64,000 nt of DNA from Epiperipatus broadwayi (taxonomy: Eukaryota > Onychophora > Udeonychophora > Euonychophora > Peripatidae): positions 8,844,085-8,908,084 of the forward strand of contig JAQFVV010012396.1 of the NCBI GenBank assembly GCA_028023455.1, read 5' to 3'. The first letter of the stretch is position 1; every line of letters starts with the position of its first letter. The notes below the pieces were generated by a model, which made no database searches, was not told where the DNA came from, and was given only the letters and a program-made list of their open reading frames with translations. This document shows positions 46,001 through 56,880 of the stretch, piece after piece. Made by a program: the position numbers and the translations under genes.

Positions 46001-47283
46001 ATTCTTAGGTTTGATTTCATTAGTGATGAAGAAGAATTGCTAACTTATTTTCAGCAATTATTTCCTGTAGATTTGGCAAGTGTTCCTTGTAGATTTGAGT
46101 GAGTCAAATAAACTCTATTGGCACATTAATTCTTTCTTACCGATGTCACAATCAAAAAAAATAAGAATGATGAGTATTTTAACTATATCTCCAATTATTA
46201 TTAAAATTCAATTATTAAGTTTTTAATTAAGCCACGGATAAAATACTGTTCCTGAGATAACTTGTTGCTGCGAATTAATTTTGCCATCATTGATTTTGAA
46301 GAAGCTGGTGCACCCATTTATACATGTTTAGCCCTTCATATTAATATACAACTATATTTTCTTATGTTTTGCCAAATGCTATTTGAGGCAAATGATCAGA
46401 TCAGAGAATTATCAACAGAAAATTAAGCAAGCCCCTAGCAACTCATTTGCATTAGCTTTTATATAAAAAGGCAACTTTCAAATTTTGCTTTCATCTTCTC
46501 TATCAACCGATGCCCCAGACAACCTTTAACATTTGTTAAATGTTAGTTTTGGTTTATTGACTTCAGAACTCATTATCTTATCTTTTTTGTCACATTTTCC
46601 CGCTTTGATTTACAAGAAATATTCAAAAAAATATAATAGTGGGTATTTTATGTAACTGATTTTTAATAAATAAATTTCCTTTTTTTTTTTCCTTTTTAAT
46701 TTAAAATCAAATTTAGAACTGAAGGCAATAACCAATTCCTGTAAAACCCATACACAATAAATTTTTTCACATTATACTATCAAAAAGTATTGCGTAAATT
46801 TCCATGATAAAAAAAATCTATATACATTATACACACACCCATGCATGCACATATCCATAATACTAAATAGTGATCCACTTGGTTATATTTTTATTAATAC
46901 AAAATATCCATAATTTCCTGACAATTTAAACCTATTCTATAAAGAACTCTCAAACAAATACTATCTATAATAAGTTCAATTTTTATTCCTACTATCATTT
47001 TCACTTATAAATATGATTAATATAAATCAACATTTTAAGATATTACAATGCACATAATAGTCAATCCCCCTTCCCCTCTACATAATATGCTATAATTTTA
47101 AATAAAATACAAACATTTTTATCTATACATTAAATTCAAGCCACATAGTCATTGGTCTCTCTAAATAAAGCTATTAACTTTTCTTGAACTTAAAAAAATT
47201 TTTTTTATTCAGATAGTTATCTAGTAATCCTACTATTTATTTCACAATCATTAGTTTCTTTATGAAAGAAACTAAGGATTACA
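43024..47283 (-). repeat. 3' LTR of LTR element 3 (about 4.26 kb)
   Basis: Homologous over its length to 49500-54927, and retains the empty target sites of the two insertions in the other LTR (44433-44446 and 46657-46664). A primer-site-like TGGCACCCAG directly after GTTACA lies inside it (minus strand, 43128-43146). Small frames (44112-44318, 45896-46102) are not conserved proteins. Confidence 0.8.
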
Positions 47284-47296
47284 GTCCCCCTTTGTT
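47284..47296 (-). other. polypurine tract of LTR element 3
   Basis: The minus strand reads AACAAAGGGGGAC immediately before TGTAATCC of the 3' LTR, the expected place and composition for plus-strand priming. This fixes the LTR edge at 47283. Confidence 0.75.
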
Positions 47297-47588
47297 ATAT
47301 AATTTTTTTTTCCATTTATTATTCAATTACTAATCAAATTTAAATTACATAGTGTGTGTATATATCTCAGGTTTACTGGTACCATGTCCATTACCTATCC
47401 TGTCTCCAATGGAACAGGTTTCAAACACCATGCATTAAATGTTTCTCAACATCAACCTATCTACTGCCTCATATTCCAGCACGGATAACTAACCAACTCA
47501 TCTTACTGTTAATTTTATTACCAAATAATAAATCTATCATATAGTTAAATTGTTTTACTAAAGAAAATCTTTCAAAAAGAATTTTTAT

Positions 47589-49020
47589 TTAACATTCAAC
47601 CCTACTACTTAAAAATATAGACATTATATAATCAAAGAAGTGGAAGGGATCAAACCATATGAGATCACTCCTAATTTTACATTCTGTCTCATCACTAACC
47701 AACATCAAAAAATTACTACATCTAAATACACTTAATTTTATGAAAACATTTTTCATCTTGCACTTTATCTCATCTTCCCACAATGTACTATCACTATTTT
47801 GCGGTTTAAAGGATATTGGTTGCATACAATCCATTTTCATTTTATAACCTATCTTGATCTGAAAGTTTGCTATATTTGTATTAATACTTTTATCATCACA
47901 ATTACTATTTTGTCTTCTATAATTATAATCTGGCAAAGTCTTATTGAACATATTTCTCTTCTCCATATTAAAACTTACCAACAGATAAGCCTCTTCTGTC
48001 TCAGTTCTTTTTACACTCATCTCTAAATTATGATCACTGTATTGTCTAACTATTTTACAATTAAATTTCATTTCTTCTTACTGTAAATTTAGACTGGATA
48101 TAACCTGATTTTGATCTGTCTTAATCTCTATCTCTTGAATCCTTCCACCTCTACTGTTCTTTTGTTTCCACTATCTTACACTAGCTTTTCTATATGATTT
48201 TCTGAAATTTTTTTACCTTCTCTCCACTCTACATCAATGGAAGCAAGCGGACAACTTAATTGATTGACTACTTCTTGCCTACTATTAACTAACTTCTTAT
48301 CAATTTCATATTTACACTCATTCCACAATTGTTTTTTAGTCTGGTGTAATTTTCCTTCTAAACTTTTTTTCATGACCTCCATCTGCTCTTTCACTGCAAA
48401 TTTTAAATTTTCTACTGACTTGAGCTTCCTTTTCATTCCTCTCTATAACCTCTTTAACTTTACTTTCTAAAGTGTCAGTTCTTCCCTCTAATTAAACACT
48501 TTGTATGTTACAACTTTCTAAATGCCTTAACTGATTGTCTATCCAAGATGTTTGAGCATCTTTTACCTTATAACATGTCTATTTTTTTAACCCTTCTTTC
48601 AAGCTATTTTGGTATGCATCTAAGTGTTAATTTCGTATATTTAGCCAATCATTCTGTGTATACAAGCTTGCATTTTGATTGTCTATTCTCTCATTTAATT
48701 CTTTCCTCAAGGTGGCAGTACTCTCCTTTTGAGCATCTAATTTTTGCATCATTTTATTTAGAATAGTTTATCGAGTATCTAAACTTTCTTTTTGAGCATC
48801 TAATTTTTCTTCCTGGGTATCTAATTTTTTACTTAACTTTTTTAACATCTAATTTCTTCATCTCTTGCATCATTAAGAGAAGTGATTGACTATCTACACT
48901 TGTCATTTTAGTTTCAGATATTTCTTGACTCATGGGAACTAATTCTGGGACTTCTTCAAATTCTACTTCTTGATCTACACACTCCATTCTCTTTTCTTTA
49001 TCTATGAATTCTGTGATCAA
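47589..49020 (-). pseudogene. gag-like coiled-coil remnant of LTR element 3
   Basis: Three minus-strand frames in the interior read in order as parts of one decayed gene. 49020-48829 is an acidic start (MITEFIDKEKRMECVDQEVE … LLLMMQEMKKLDVKK). 48436-48176 is a Lys/Glu coiled coil (FAVKEQMEVMKKSLEGKLHQ). 48071-47589 is a 160-residue C-terminal frame without known motif. The position after the primer site and the coiled-coil composition resemble the intact ORF of element 1 (6049-6843). No gag core, protease or polymerase motif is visible. The call as gag rests on position. Confidence 0.5.
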
Positions 49021-49466
49021 CTTAAGTGTATATGCTTAACTATATAAATTTTAATAGGTGTACATTTCCTCCATCAACTGAGCCAAAATCCACCCCCAAC
49101 AGGCCCTGCACTGGTGGTCTAACAAATTACCTCATCTCTCTTCACTCAACAAATTTTGACTTTTAACTTCTATAAGTGTCTTTACAATATCTCAACATCC
49201 AGAACTCTATACACTTCTTTAATAATTGATGATAAAGTATGTCTTATAAATTGATTTCCATGTATCACAGATTGACACCCAAAATAACCAGATTGCTTTT
49301 ATTTATGTAGTCGATGAACATCCTCAATACAAACACCTAATTCTAATCCTATAGCAAATGGGCTGATATTTTATTATACATCATCTACACACACATGTTT
49401 ACACTATATACACTATCTTAATTACACTCATTCTTTATGGTTTTTTCCAACCACAGATCATTATCA

Positions 49467-49485
49467 GGCCCCATGTTGGGTGCCA
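49467..49485 (-). other. primer binding site of LTR element 3
   Basis: The minus strand reads TGGCACCCAACATGGGGCC, close to the tRNA-Lys-type site TGGCGCCCAACGTGGGGC known from retroviruses. It is the best primer-site match in the window. Confidence 0.7.
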
Positions 49486-51048
49486 AATCCCTCTTCAAAT
49501 TCTCTAGCCTAAACTTTGTGCAAGTTGATTGAAAATAATACTGGAACCAAATAAGGAATGCTGGTGTGTTTACTTAATACTAAAACCAATAAGATTATGT
49601 ATACCTGGGCACCAAATTGTAACTATGAAATTGTAATGCCCTCCAGAGATCATTATCTATGCTTATTACTATAGGATACAATGAAGAAAGTAATTAAAAT
49701 GACTTCAAAAATGTTGATACATCCAATTTATTACGGTCCTAATTTTGAACAATCACAATTATGTAAATACTCTCATGATAAGTTACTATTACTGAAAAAA
49801 TAATATAGATAACTTTTTTACAACTTTATATAGATATATGTTCTCTAATGGTAATCACAAGAATTCTATGTATATTTCTAATATATAAATGACTAGAAAT
49901 AAGTCAGTAATAGCTGCAGAGAACTTGTAACATATGTTTATAATATATACTATTAGATTATTTAATTCAAAGTAAAATAAATGCTATAAGATTATTTAAT
50001 TCAAAGTAAAATAAATGCTATAAATCCTTCCCATTTATTCCAACTACTATTATTTTTGTTTTCAGCATCTATTACTTTTAATAGTCACAATTATATAACA
50101 TTAAATGTGTTATGTTTTCCTTTATATCTTCTTAACTGACAACTCTTAATCTTATTTCCTTAAATGCACCCATAGACCTACTAGAATGGAATAAACGTTT
50201 TATTCCAACTAATTTCAAATTATCAAAATAGTATTTTCCAATTTTAATATTTACACTATTTGACTTCCAAGCTAGCTCTTTTACATTTAATCAAAATACT
50301 CAAATTTTTCAATATCTTGATCTGCTTGTGAGGTGCAATTATTAATTATTACTAACTCATTATGATATGATGCATATGATCCCATTATTTGCTAAAATAA
50401 ATTTTAATAAGTTTACCAGTGGGAATTATATTAAATACCAAAAGCAGAAAAGGGATGTTATGTCTACTCTTAATATTCATTACATTGTAATGAACTTTCT
50501 CTTAATTTTATTTTGTATCATCAGTTTGCCAAAATTAACTAGTACTTTATAAATCTATGACATTATATGAGTCAGGTATCTTCTTTATCCACCTGAAATG
50601 ATCATTCCCTTTTATATATATATAAATACATCTCTTGGTTGGTTATTCATAGAGGTGAATTATGGAAATCAACAAATATAAGACAATTCATAAATTTCAA
50701 TGTGATCTGGTATAAACACATTGTATGTATACCACATTTATAAAATTGGTTGTGGTGGTATATAGAAGATGCCTTTTGTAAGGCAGTGTAAGGTTTTAGA
50801 TATCCAAAATATTAAAACACAAGACATATAAATTTATAACAATAAAAAATGTTTATTATACTTAAATAAGAAAAGAAACACATATATAGTATCACAACAA
50901 TCTCAAATATTATATCCATAAAAATAAAAAAAAATTTAATTGCTTTCCAAACGAAATTTACATTCTACATTTTCAGATTAGCACAAAATCATCCTACTTT
51001 CTTATTATTTAAATTTCAAAATTAAACTTAATCATTGTTTTGACCCAT

Positions 51049-51326
51049 TATCATCATCACCAATCATTATCAATCCATTGCAGGATGGTCTCTCCAAGTT
51101 CAATCCATCTTCTCTGATCTTTAGCTTCTCTTCTCCACATCACTCCTGCACACTTTCTTATTTCATCCATCCATCTAACATGTGGTCTCTTTCTGGGTCT
51201 TTTAAAATCTCTTGGAATCCAGTTTAAGATTTCAATTGTCCATCTATTATCGTCTCTTCTAGCAATATGTCCAGCCCAACTCCACTTCAATGTTTTAATT
51301 TTTTCAATGAGGTCAGTAACACCTGT
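51049..51326 (-). mobile_element. 5'-truncated RTE-type LINE fragment
   Basis: The minus-strand frame encodes the C-terminal tail typical of RTE-clade elements: LIEKIKTLKWSWAGHIARRD, then RPRKRPHVRWMDEIRKCAG, ending near ELGETILQW. It is followed by a short GATGAT-type 3' tail. It is flanked by a perfect 14-bp duplication TTGTTTTGACCCAT (51035-51048 and 51327-51340). The other LTR keeps the uninterrupted site at 44433-44446. Only the last 80 or so codons were inserted, so it was never active here. The open frame runs on upstream into LTR sequence, which is not part of the RTE protein. Confidence 0.92.
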
Positions 51327-53677
51327 TTGTTTTGACCCATAGTTCAACTTAAATATTAATGAGCTTAAGCACAGAATTAGAATTCTGCATTTAAATATAA
51401 ATGATATTATCACATATCTTTTATCCAACAGCCTATTCAATTTCTTGGCCCACTTTACTATAATAATGATCAATTTAACTACTCTCACAAGCAATAAGAT
51501 ATTTTATTTTATGTGAAGACATCCAAATTTTCTGACCATTAATTGTAAGTAATTGTTTGAAATATAAAATAATAGTTTTATTTCCATGCATACTAAATAT
51601 TTACTGCTATCCTCCTGTAATCCTGATCATTAATTTACCAATCCAGTGATGGTATTCATTTGGATAGGCTCGTATGTTGCCACAGCTTGACGATGTTTAT
51701 ATTTATCTTCCATAAACTTTGACTACAGATTGACCAGCATATAAATTAAAACTCTGTCATCCCCCACATCAATACATACATCTGATTATAACCCTAACCC
51801 TGCCATAGCAACTTTTATACTATCTTGCAAAAACCCTCCATACATTTTATATTACTATGCAGCACTTCACAATGCACTCATTAGTGTCTTAGTAAGGGAA
51901 ATTAAACAAATTATTCATAACTTCAAATGTTAGCATAAACCAGGGACTGCCTCCTTCCTGCGGCTAAGCATTATGTGAGGAACTAGTCTCTACACATTTA
52001 CTTTTAATAAGCCTGCAAAACATTTTACAACTATATAAATAATTTCCTAATTAAATAATAAATATAGATGGAGCTGGGATCAGGTCCTCGATCTCCCAAT
52101 AACTACATACATAGTAATTAAATGATGATAGCTAATTTCTATCTATCCCTTTGAGGTGGTATGATAACTCCCTCAGCAATACTTAACATTTACAGGTTCT
52201 CGTAATATTGATGCCAAATAATGTTTTCACCAACCATGAATAAAATCTATGAACTACATTAATTTTAAAAATCAAGCATCCAGCAACACTCATCCAAGAT
52301 TTATGATCAAAACAGATCTTGCAATGACTATTCAATTGACATTCACAACTCTACCAATAGGCATATAATTTGGATTAAAAAAATCTTTTTTTTCATATGA
52401 CTAATATATAAGCATTCATGCTTTCTCATTTTTATTATACATTAACAATTTTTTAAAAAAAACTTCAATAGTTTCTTATAGGATCAAAATCATTGCTTTT
52501 TGTTTTTTTTTTAAAAAAATAAATAAATTTCTATGAATGTTAAATATCTATCAAACATAATAACAAATATATAAATAAAAGGCAAAAGAAATAAACAATA
52601 AGACATTAGCGTTGTCTCTCTGGTTGGGGTCCTTCAGAGCTAAATCTGAATATTTTGCAAGGTCAATGCCAATCTAAGAGAAAAACATGCGTGTATTGTA
52701 CATAAATACTATTTACTATCCAGAATGTAGCTACATTAATAATCGGTATTATCATTTTGAATCATGATAATTTTAAGAATGTTGAAAAATAGTCCTGCAC
52801 ATTACTTTCATTTCTTTTAACACTTTTGTCCTGGGTCTGAATCCAGATGATTGGTTTCACATTTTTAATTCATAACTTTTTTTTTTACACTTCAACATTT
52901 TTTTTTTCTTTAGGAGAAAAAAAATCAAACAAAACCAGTGTTCTAGATGCTATATTCTCAGGTTTGATTTCATTAGTGATGAAGAAGAATTGCTAACTTA
53001 TTTTCAGCAATTATTTCCTGTACATTTGACAAGTGTTCATTGTATATTTGAGTGATTCAAATAAACTATATTGGCACATTAATTCTTTTTTACCGGTGTC
53101 ACAATCAAAAAAAAAAATTAATAAGGATTACGAATATTTTAACTACATCTCCAATTATTATTAAAATTCAATTATTCCTTGAAGTTTTTAATTAAGCCAT
53201 GGATAAAATATTGTTTTTGCGATATTTCTTTTAAACAAACTTTTAAAAGCCAGATACGAAGATTGAGGTATAATGCACAAAACTTGTTGTTGTGAATTAA
53301 TTTTGCCATCATTAATTTTGAAGAAGCTGGTGCACCCATTTATACATGTTTAGCCCTTCATATTAATATAGAACTATATTTTCTTATGTTTTGCCAAATG
53401 CTATTTGAGGCAAATGATCAGATCAGGGAATTATCAGCAGAGAATTAAGCAAGCCCCTAGCAGCTCATTTGCACGAGCTTTTATATAAAAAACCATTTGC
53501 AAATTTTGCTTTCATCTTCTCTATTCACCGATCCCCCAGACAACCTTTGTTAAATGTTGGTTTTGGTTTATTGACTTCAGCACTCATTATCTTATCTTTC
53601 TTGACACATTTTCCCACTTTGGACTATGAGAAATATATAAAAATTATAATAGTGGGTATTTTATATAACTGATTTTT

Positions 53678-54307
53678 ACATTTGAATATCAGCCTTTCAT
53701 GCTAATTGTGCATATGCTTTGCGAGTGTTAATAATAAATGAATACTTTCTCACCAATACAAGATATAGTATTTATGCAGGAATAAAAGGAATCCTCTTAT
53801 TCCTACAACTCAAATGCTTATATATGAGCAAATCTGAAGTACTGGCAAAGAAAGCATGATGATGGAACAGTCACTTTAAATTACTATATGATGTCTGAAT
53901 GAATGACTTCGGTGAAATTATCTAGAATTTACTAAACATCATTCCAACTGAAACTTAATAATATGTAAATAAGCATTTATTTTATATAGCGTATGTAAAC
54001 AATAGTATTACATTCCAATATCAGCCTTTCATTCAGACATCATATATAGTAATTTAAAGTGACTGTTCCATCATAACGCTTTCTTTGCCAGTACTTTAGA
54101 TTTGCTCATATATAAGCATTTGAGTCATAGGAATAAAAGGATTCCTTTTATTCCTGCATAAATACTATATCTTGCATTGGTGAGAAAGTATTCATTTATT
54201 ATTAATACTCGCAAAGCGTATGCACAATTAGCATGAAAGGCTGATATTTGAATGTAATACAATTGTTTACATACGCTATATAAAATAAATGCTTATTTAC
54301 ATATAAA
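53678..54307. mobile_element. hairpin element with 8-bp target duplication
   Basis: Arms (about 53678-53915 and 54020-54258) are close reverse complements (CATTTGAATATCAGCCTTTC against GAAAGGCTGATATTTGAATG). A sequence at the right edge (TATGTAAATAAGCATTTATT, inverted) recurs near the centre at about 53962. TGATTTTT flanks both sides (53670-53677 and 54308-54315). The other LTR has the single site at 46657-46664. No protein is encoded. The 8-bp duplication suits a hAT-mobilised MITE, but the ends do not show a hAT consensus. Confidence 0.8.
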
Positions 54308-54927
54308 TGATTTTTTAATAAATAAATCCTTTTTTTTTTCCTTTTTGATTTTAACTGAAAATCAAATTTAAAACTGAAGGCAATAACCAATTCCTGTAAA
54401 ACCCATACAAAATAAATTCTTTTACTTTTTCACATTATACTATCAAATAGTATTGCGTAAATTTCCATGATAAAAAAAATCTATATACATTATACACACA
54501 CCCATGCATATACATATCCATAATACTAAATAGTGATCCACTTGTTCATATTTTTATTAGTACAAAATATCCATAATTTCCTGACAATTTAAACCTTTTC
54601 TCCTGTAAATTTAGAACTGTCAAACATACTATCTATGACAAGTTCAATTTTTATTCCTACTATCATTTTCATTTACAAATATTATGATTAATATAAATCA
54701 ACATTTTATGATATTACAGTGTACACAATAGTCAATTTCCCTTCAACTCTATATAATAATATGCTATAATTTTAAATAAAATACAAACATACTTTATCTA
54801 TACATTAAATTCAAGTCACACAGTCAATAACTTTTCTTGAACTTAAAAATTTTTTTTATTTGGATATAGTTATCTACTAATCCTACTATTTATTTCCTAA
54901 TCATTAGTTTCTAAACTAAGGGTTACA

Positions 54928-56465
54928 ATATACATGCACTCACATACTACTATGTTGTATGCCATAAAACAACGGTTTCAATATTAAAATTGAAAATTTG
55001 ATTAAGTGCAAAAAAATATATGAAAACTATAGCGTGACATTAGTTTAAGTATTTTTGATTTTATTTCTAATATTATCATTAGCATAAACCAGTATGGCAA
55101 TTCTAACTTGGAAGATGGGTGAGATGAGAAAAAGAGTCGAGTTAGAAAGAAAAAAAAGATTGGAGTCAGAACTGCTATACCTTTAATTCAAGTTTGGAAA
55201 TATGGTTGATGGTCAAATTAATGCGAAGAGATGATTGACAATATAAGATCTCAATGAGCTGTCTCTGTATTAACCTAAGTGATTGAAATCAATATGCTAA
55301 GACAAAGTGGAAAAAGAATGAAAGAAAAAATGATTAATTTACTTATAAATGCAAAAATAATTATTTGTGAATTAAATTAGGAAAAAGATAACTATTCAGA
55401 AAATTTAAATATGTAAAAGCATTATTTAAATTTTTTGTTTTTTTACATATTTTATTTTTTGTCTTACTACTAATATATCAATATCCTTTAGAAAATATTT
55501 GCAAGTCAAAGCAGCATAATGTGAATTATTTTTATTCCCATTTATAATTTGAATTAAATTTTCACTTGTCTATCCTCATCAAATATATCTTTGGAAAAAA
55601 TCCCTCTAGAATAAAGATATCCTGTCCACAAGATCTCATTATCCAATGCTAAATATTCTGGATATAATCTTATACATATAAATCCTCAGCATCTATTTAG
55701 ATGCCTCCATGTTATATGACCATCCTTATGAAGAATCATTGTTATCATAATTAAAAATATCATTTCATCAGTTTTAAAAAAATTAAAGGAATCATGACAT
55801 TTCTTTATCCAGACACCCCTCCCCATTCATTGTTTGTTTATCATATTCAATATTACAAATTTCCTTTTTAACAAGACGTTTTGCCTTTTTATAACTTGCT
55901 TTTTTCATATCCCCATTCAGAAATTTTTTTTTTTTATCAATTTTAATTTATTTTAGAATATATCTTTAGAATGTTATAAAAGTATAAATATTTTACAATT
56001 GTCATTTTCTATTTCATCTTTTGCAAACTTAAAATTTCTTATTGAGGCCTACGTTAACATTTGGATTATCTGGGTTTATGTTAACTTTTCAATTTTATTA
56101 TAGAAAGCTTGATTTAATTTTTGTCTACTGATGTTATTTTTAAAGAAGATATTTTTTCATTTTTATCACTATTAAAAAGAAGGAACAAACCTCCGGTCAT
56201 GTGTTTCAATTTTCATGTCTGTAAAAGAATGCTTATTTGAGAATTAAAAATGGTTTCCTTGCGTTATTTTGTTATTACAGATTAGTATAAATATATATAT
56301 TTTTTAAATTTGAACTGTTTATATACAACATTATATATTATTGATTTCTTTGATTTTGTCATGTACTCTTAAAACCATATTTAGATTGTCAAATCTCTCT
56401 ATTTAATATCAAAAATCTAAACTGATTATCATATACTGTCTTACTTAATAAGGCCAAGATTGCTT
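54928..56465. other. AT-rich intergenic sequence
   Basis: No open frame of note, no repeat with clear limits. Nothing further seen. Confidence 0.5.
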
Positions 56466-56469
56466 CTCC

Positions 56470-56880
56470 GGGACTGAACAGACCATCATCCATGATGATA
56501 TAATGGATGGAACGATTCCCACTTAGATATATAGATCAGATTCAACAATCAGCTGGTTCGATCACAATGTATGACCAACTTACACAAAGTATTTATGTGA
56601 TGATACACTTATTTATAGAGCCCCAAACATTGCTGGTGCCAGATATAATGGACGGAATGATCCCCACTAGCCCCAAAAGTTGATGATGCCAGATATAACA
56701 GACGGAACGATTACAACTAATCCCAAACATTGCTAACATCAGTATAATGGGCAGAACGATGACCACTAGCCCCAAAAGTTGATGACGCCAGATATAACGG
56801 ATGGTACTCTTCATCAACAGTCATAAACTAACCAAGCCCAATGATGGTGCACCAGATGTAATGGATGGTCAACTAACTTG
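56470..56880. repeat. 49-bp tandem repeat with dimeric higher order
   Basis: Four clear monomers of about 48-50 bp start near 56627, 56676, 56726 and 56774. Each contains CCAGATATAA(T/C)GGACGGAA-like sequence and ends CTAGCCCC or close to it. Monomers 1 and 3 begin AAACATTGCT, while 2 and 4 begin AAAAGTTGATGA, so the array is an A-B-A-B dimer. Degenerate monomers flank it (about 56490 and 56840). Confidence 0.75.

Larger units (their letters stand above)
43024..54927 (-). mobile_element. LTR retrotransposon 3 with >4-kb LTRs (minus strand)
   Basis: Long direct repeats 43024-47283 and 49500-54927 flank a 2.2-kb interior. On the minus strand each starts TGTAA(C/T)CC. The polypurine tract AACAAAGGGGGAC abuts the 3' LTR (47284-47296). 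A primer-site-like TGGCACCCAACATGGGGCC (49467-49485) lies 14 bases from the 5' LTR edge. ATATA flanks both sides (43019-43023, 54928-54932). The interior carries only decayed coiled-coil gag-like frames. The 5' LTR is enlarged by an RTE fragment and a hairpin element. The LTRs differ noticeably, so this insertion is older than element 1. Confidence 0.85.
49500..54927 (-). repeat. 5' LTR of LTR element 3, with two insertions
   Basis: Homologous to 43024-47283 except for the RTE fragment (51049-51326) and the hairpin (53678-54307). Its minus-strand start is TGTAACCCTTAG. It also contains the internal GTTACA-ATT-TGGTGCCCAG motif (49605-49623). Confidence 0.8.

Noticed and set aside
47659-48770. 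Plus-strand frames across 47.6-48.8 kb as genes
   Set aside because: They are antisense to the gag-like remnant and dominated by Phe/Leu/Ser from the complementary Glu/Lys codons.
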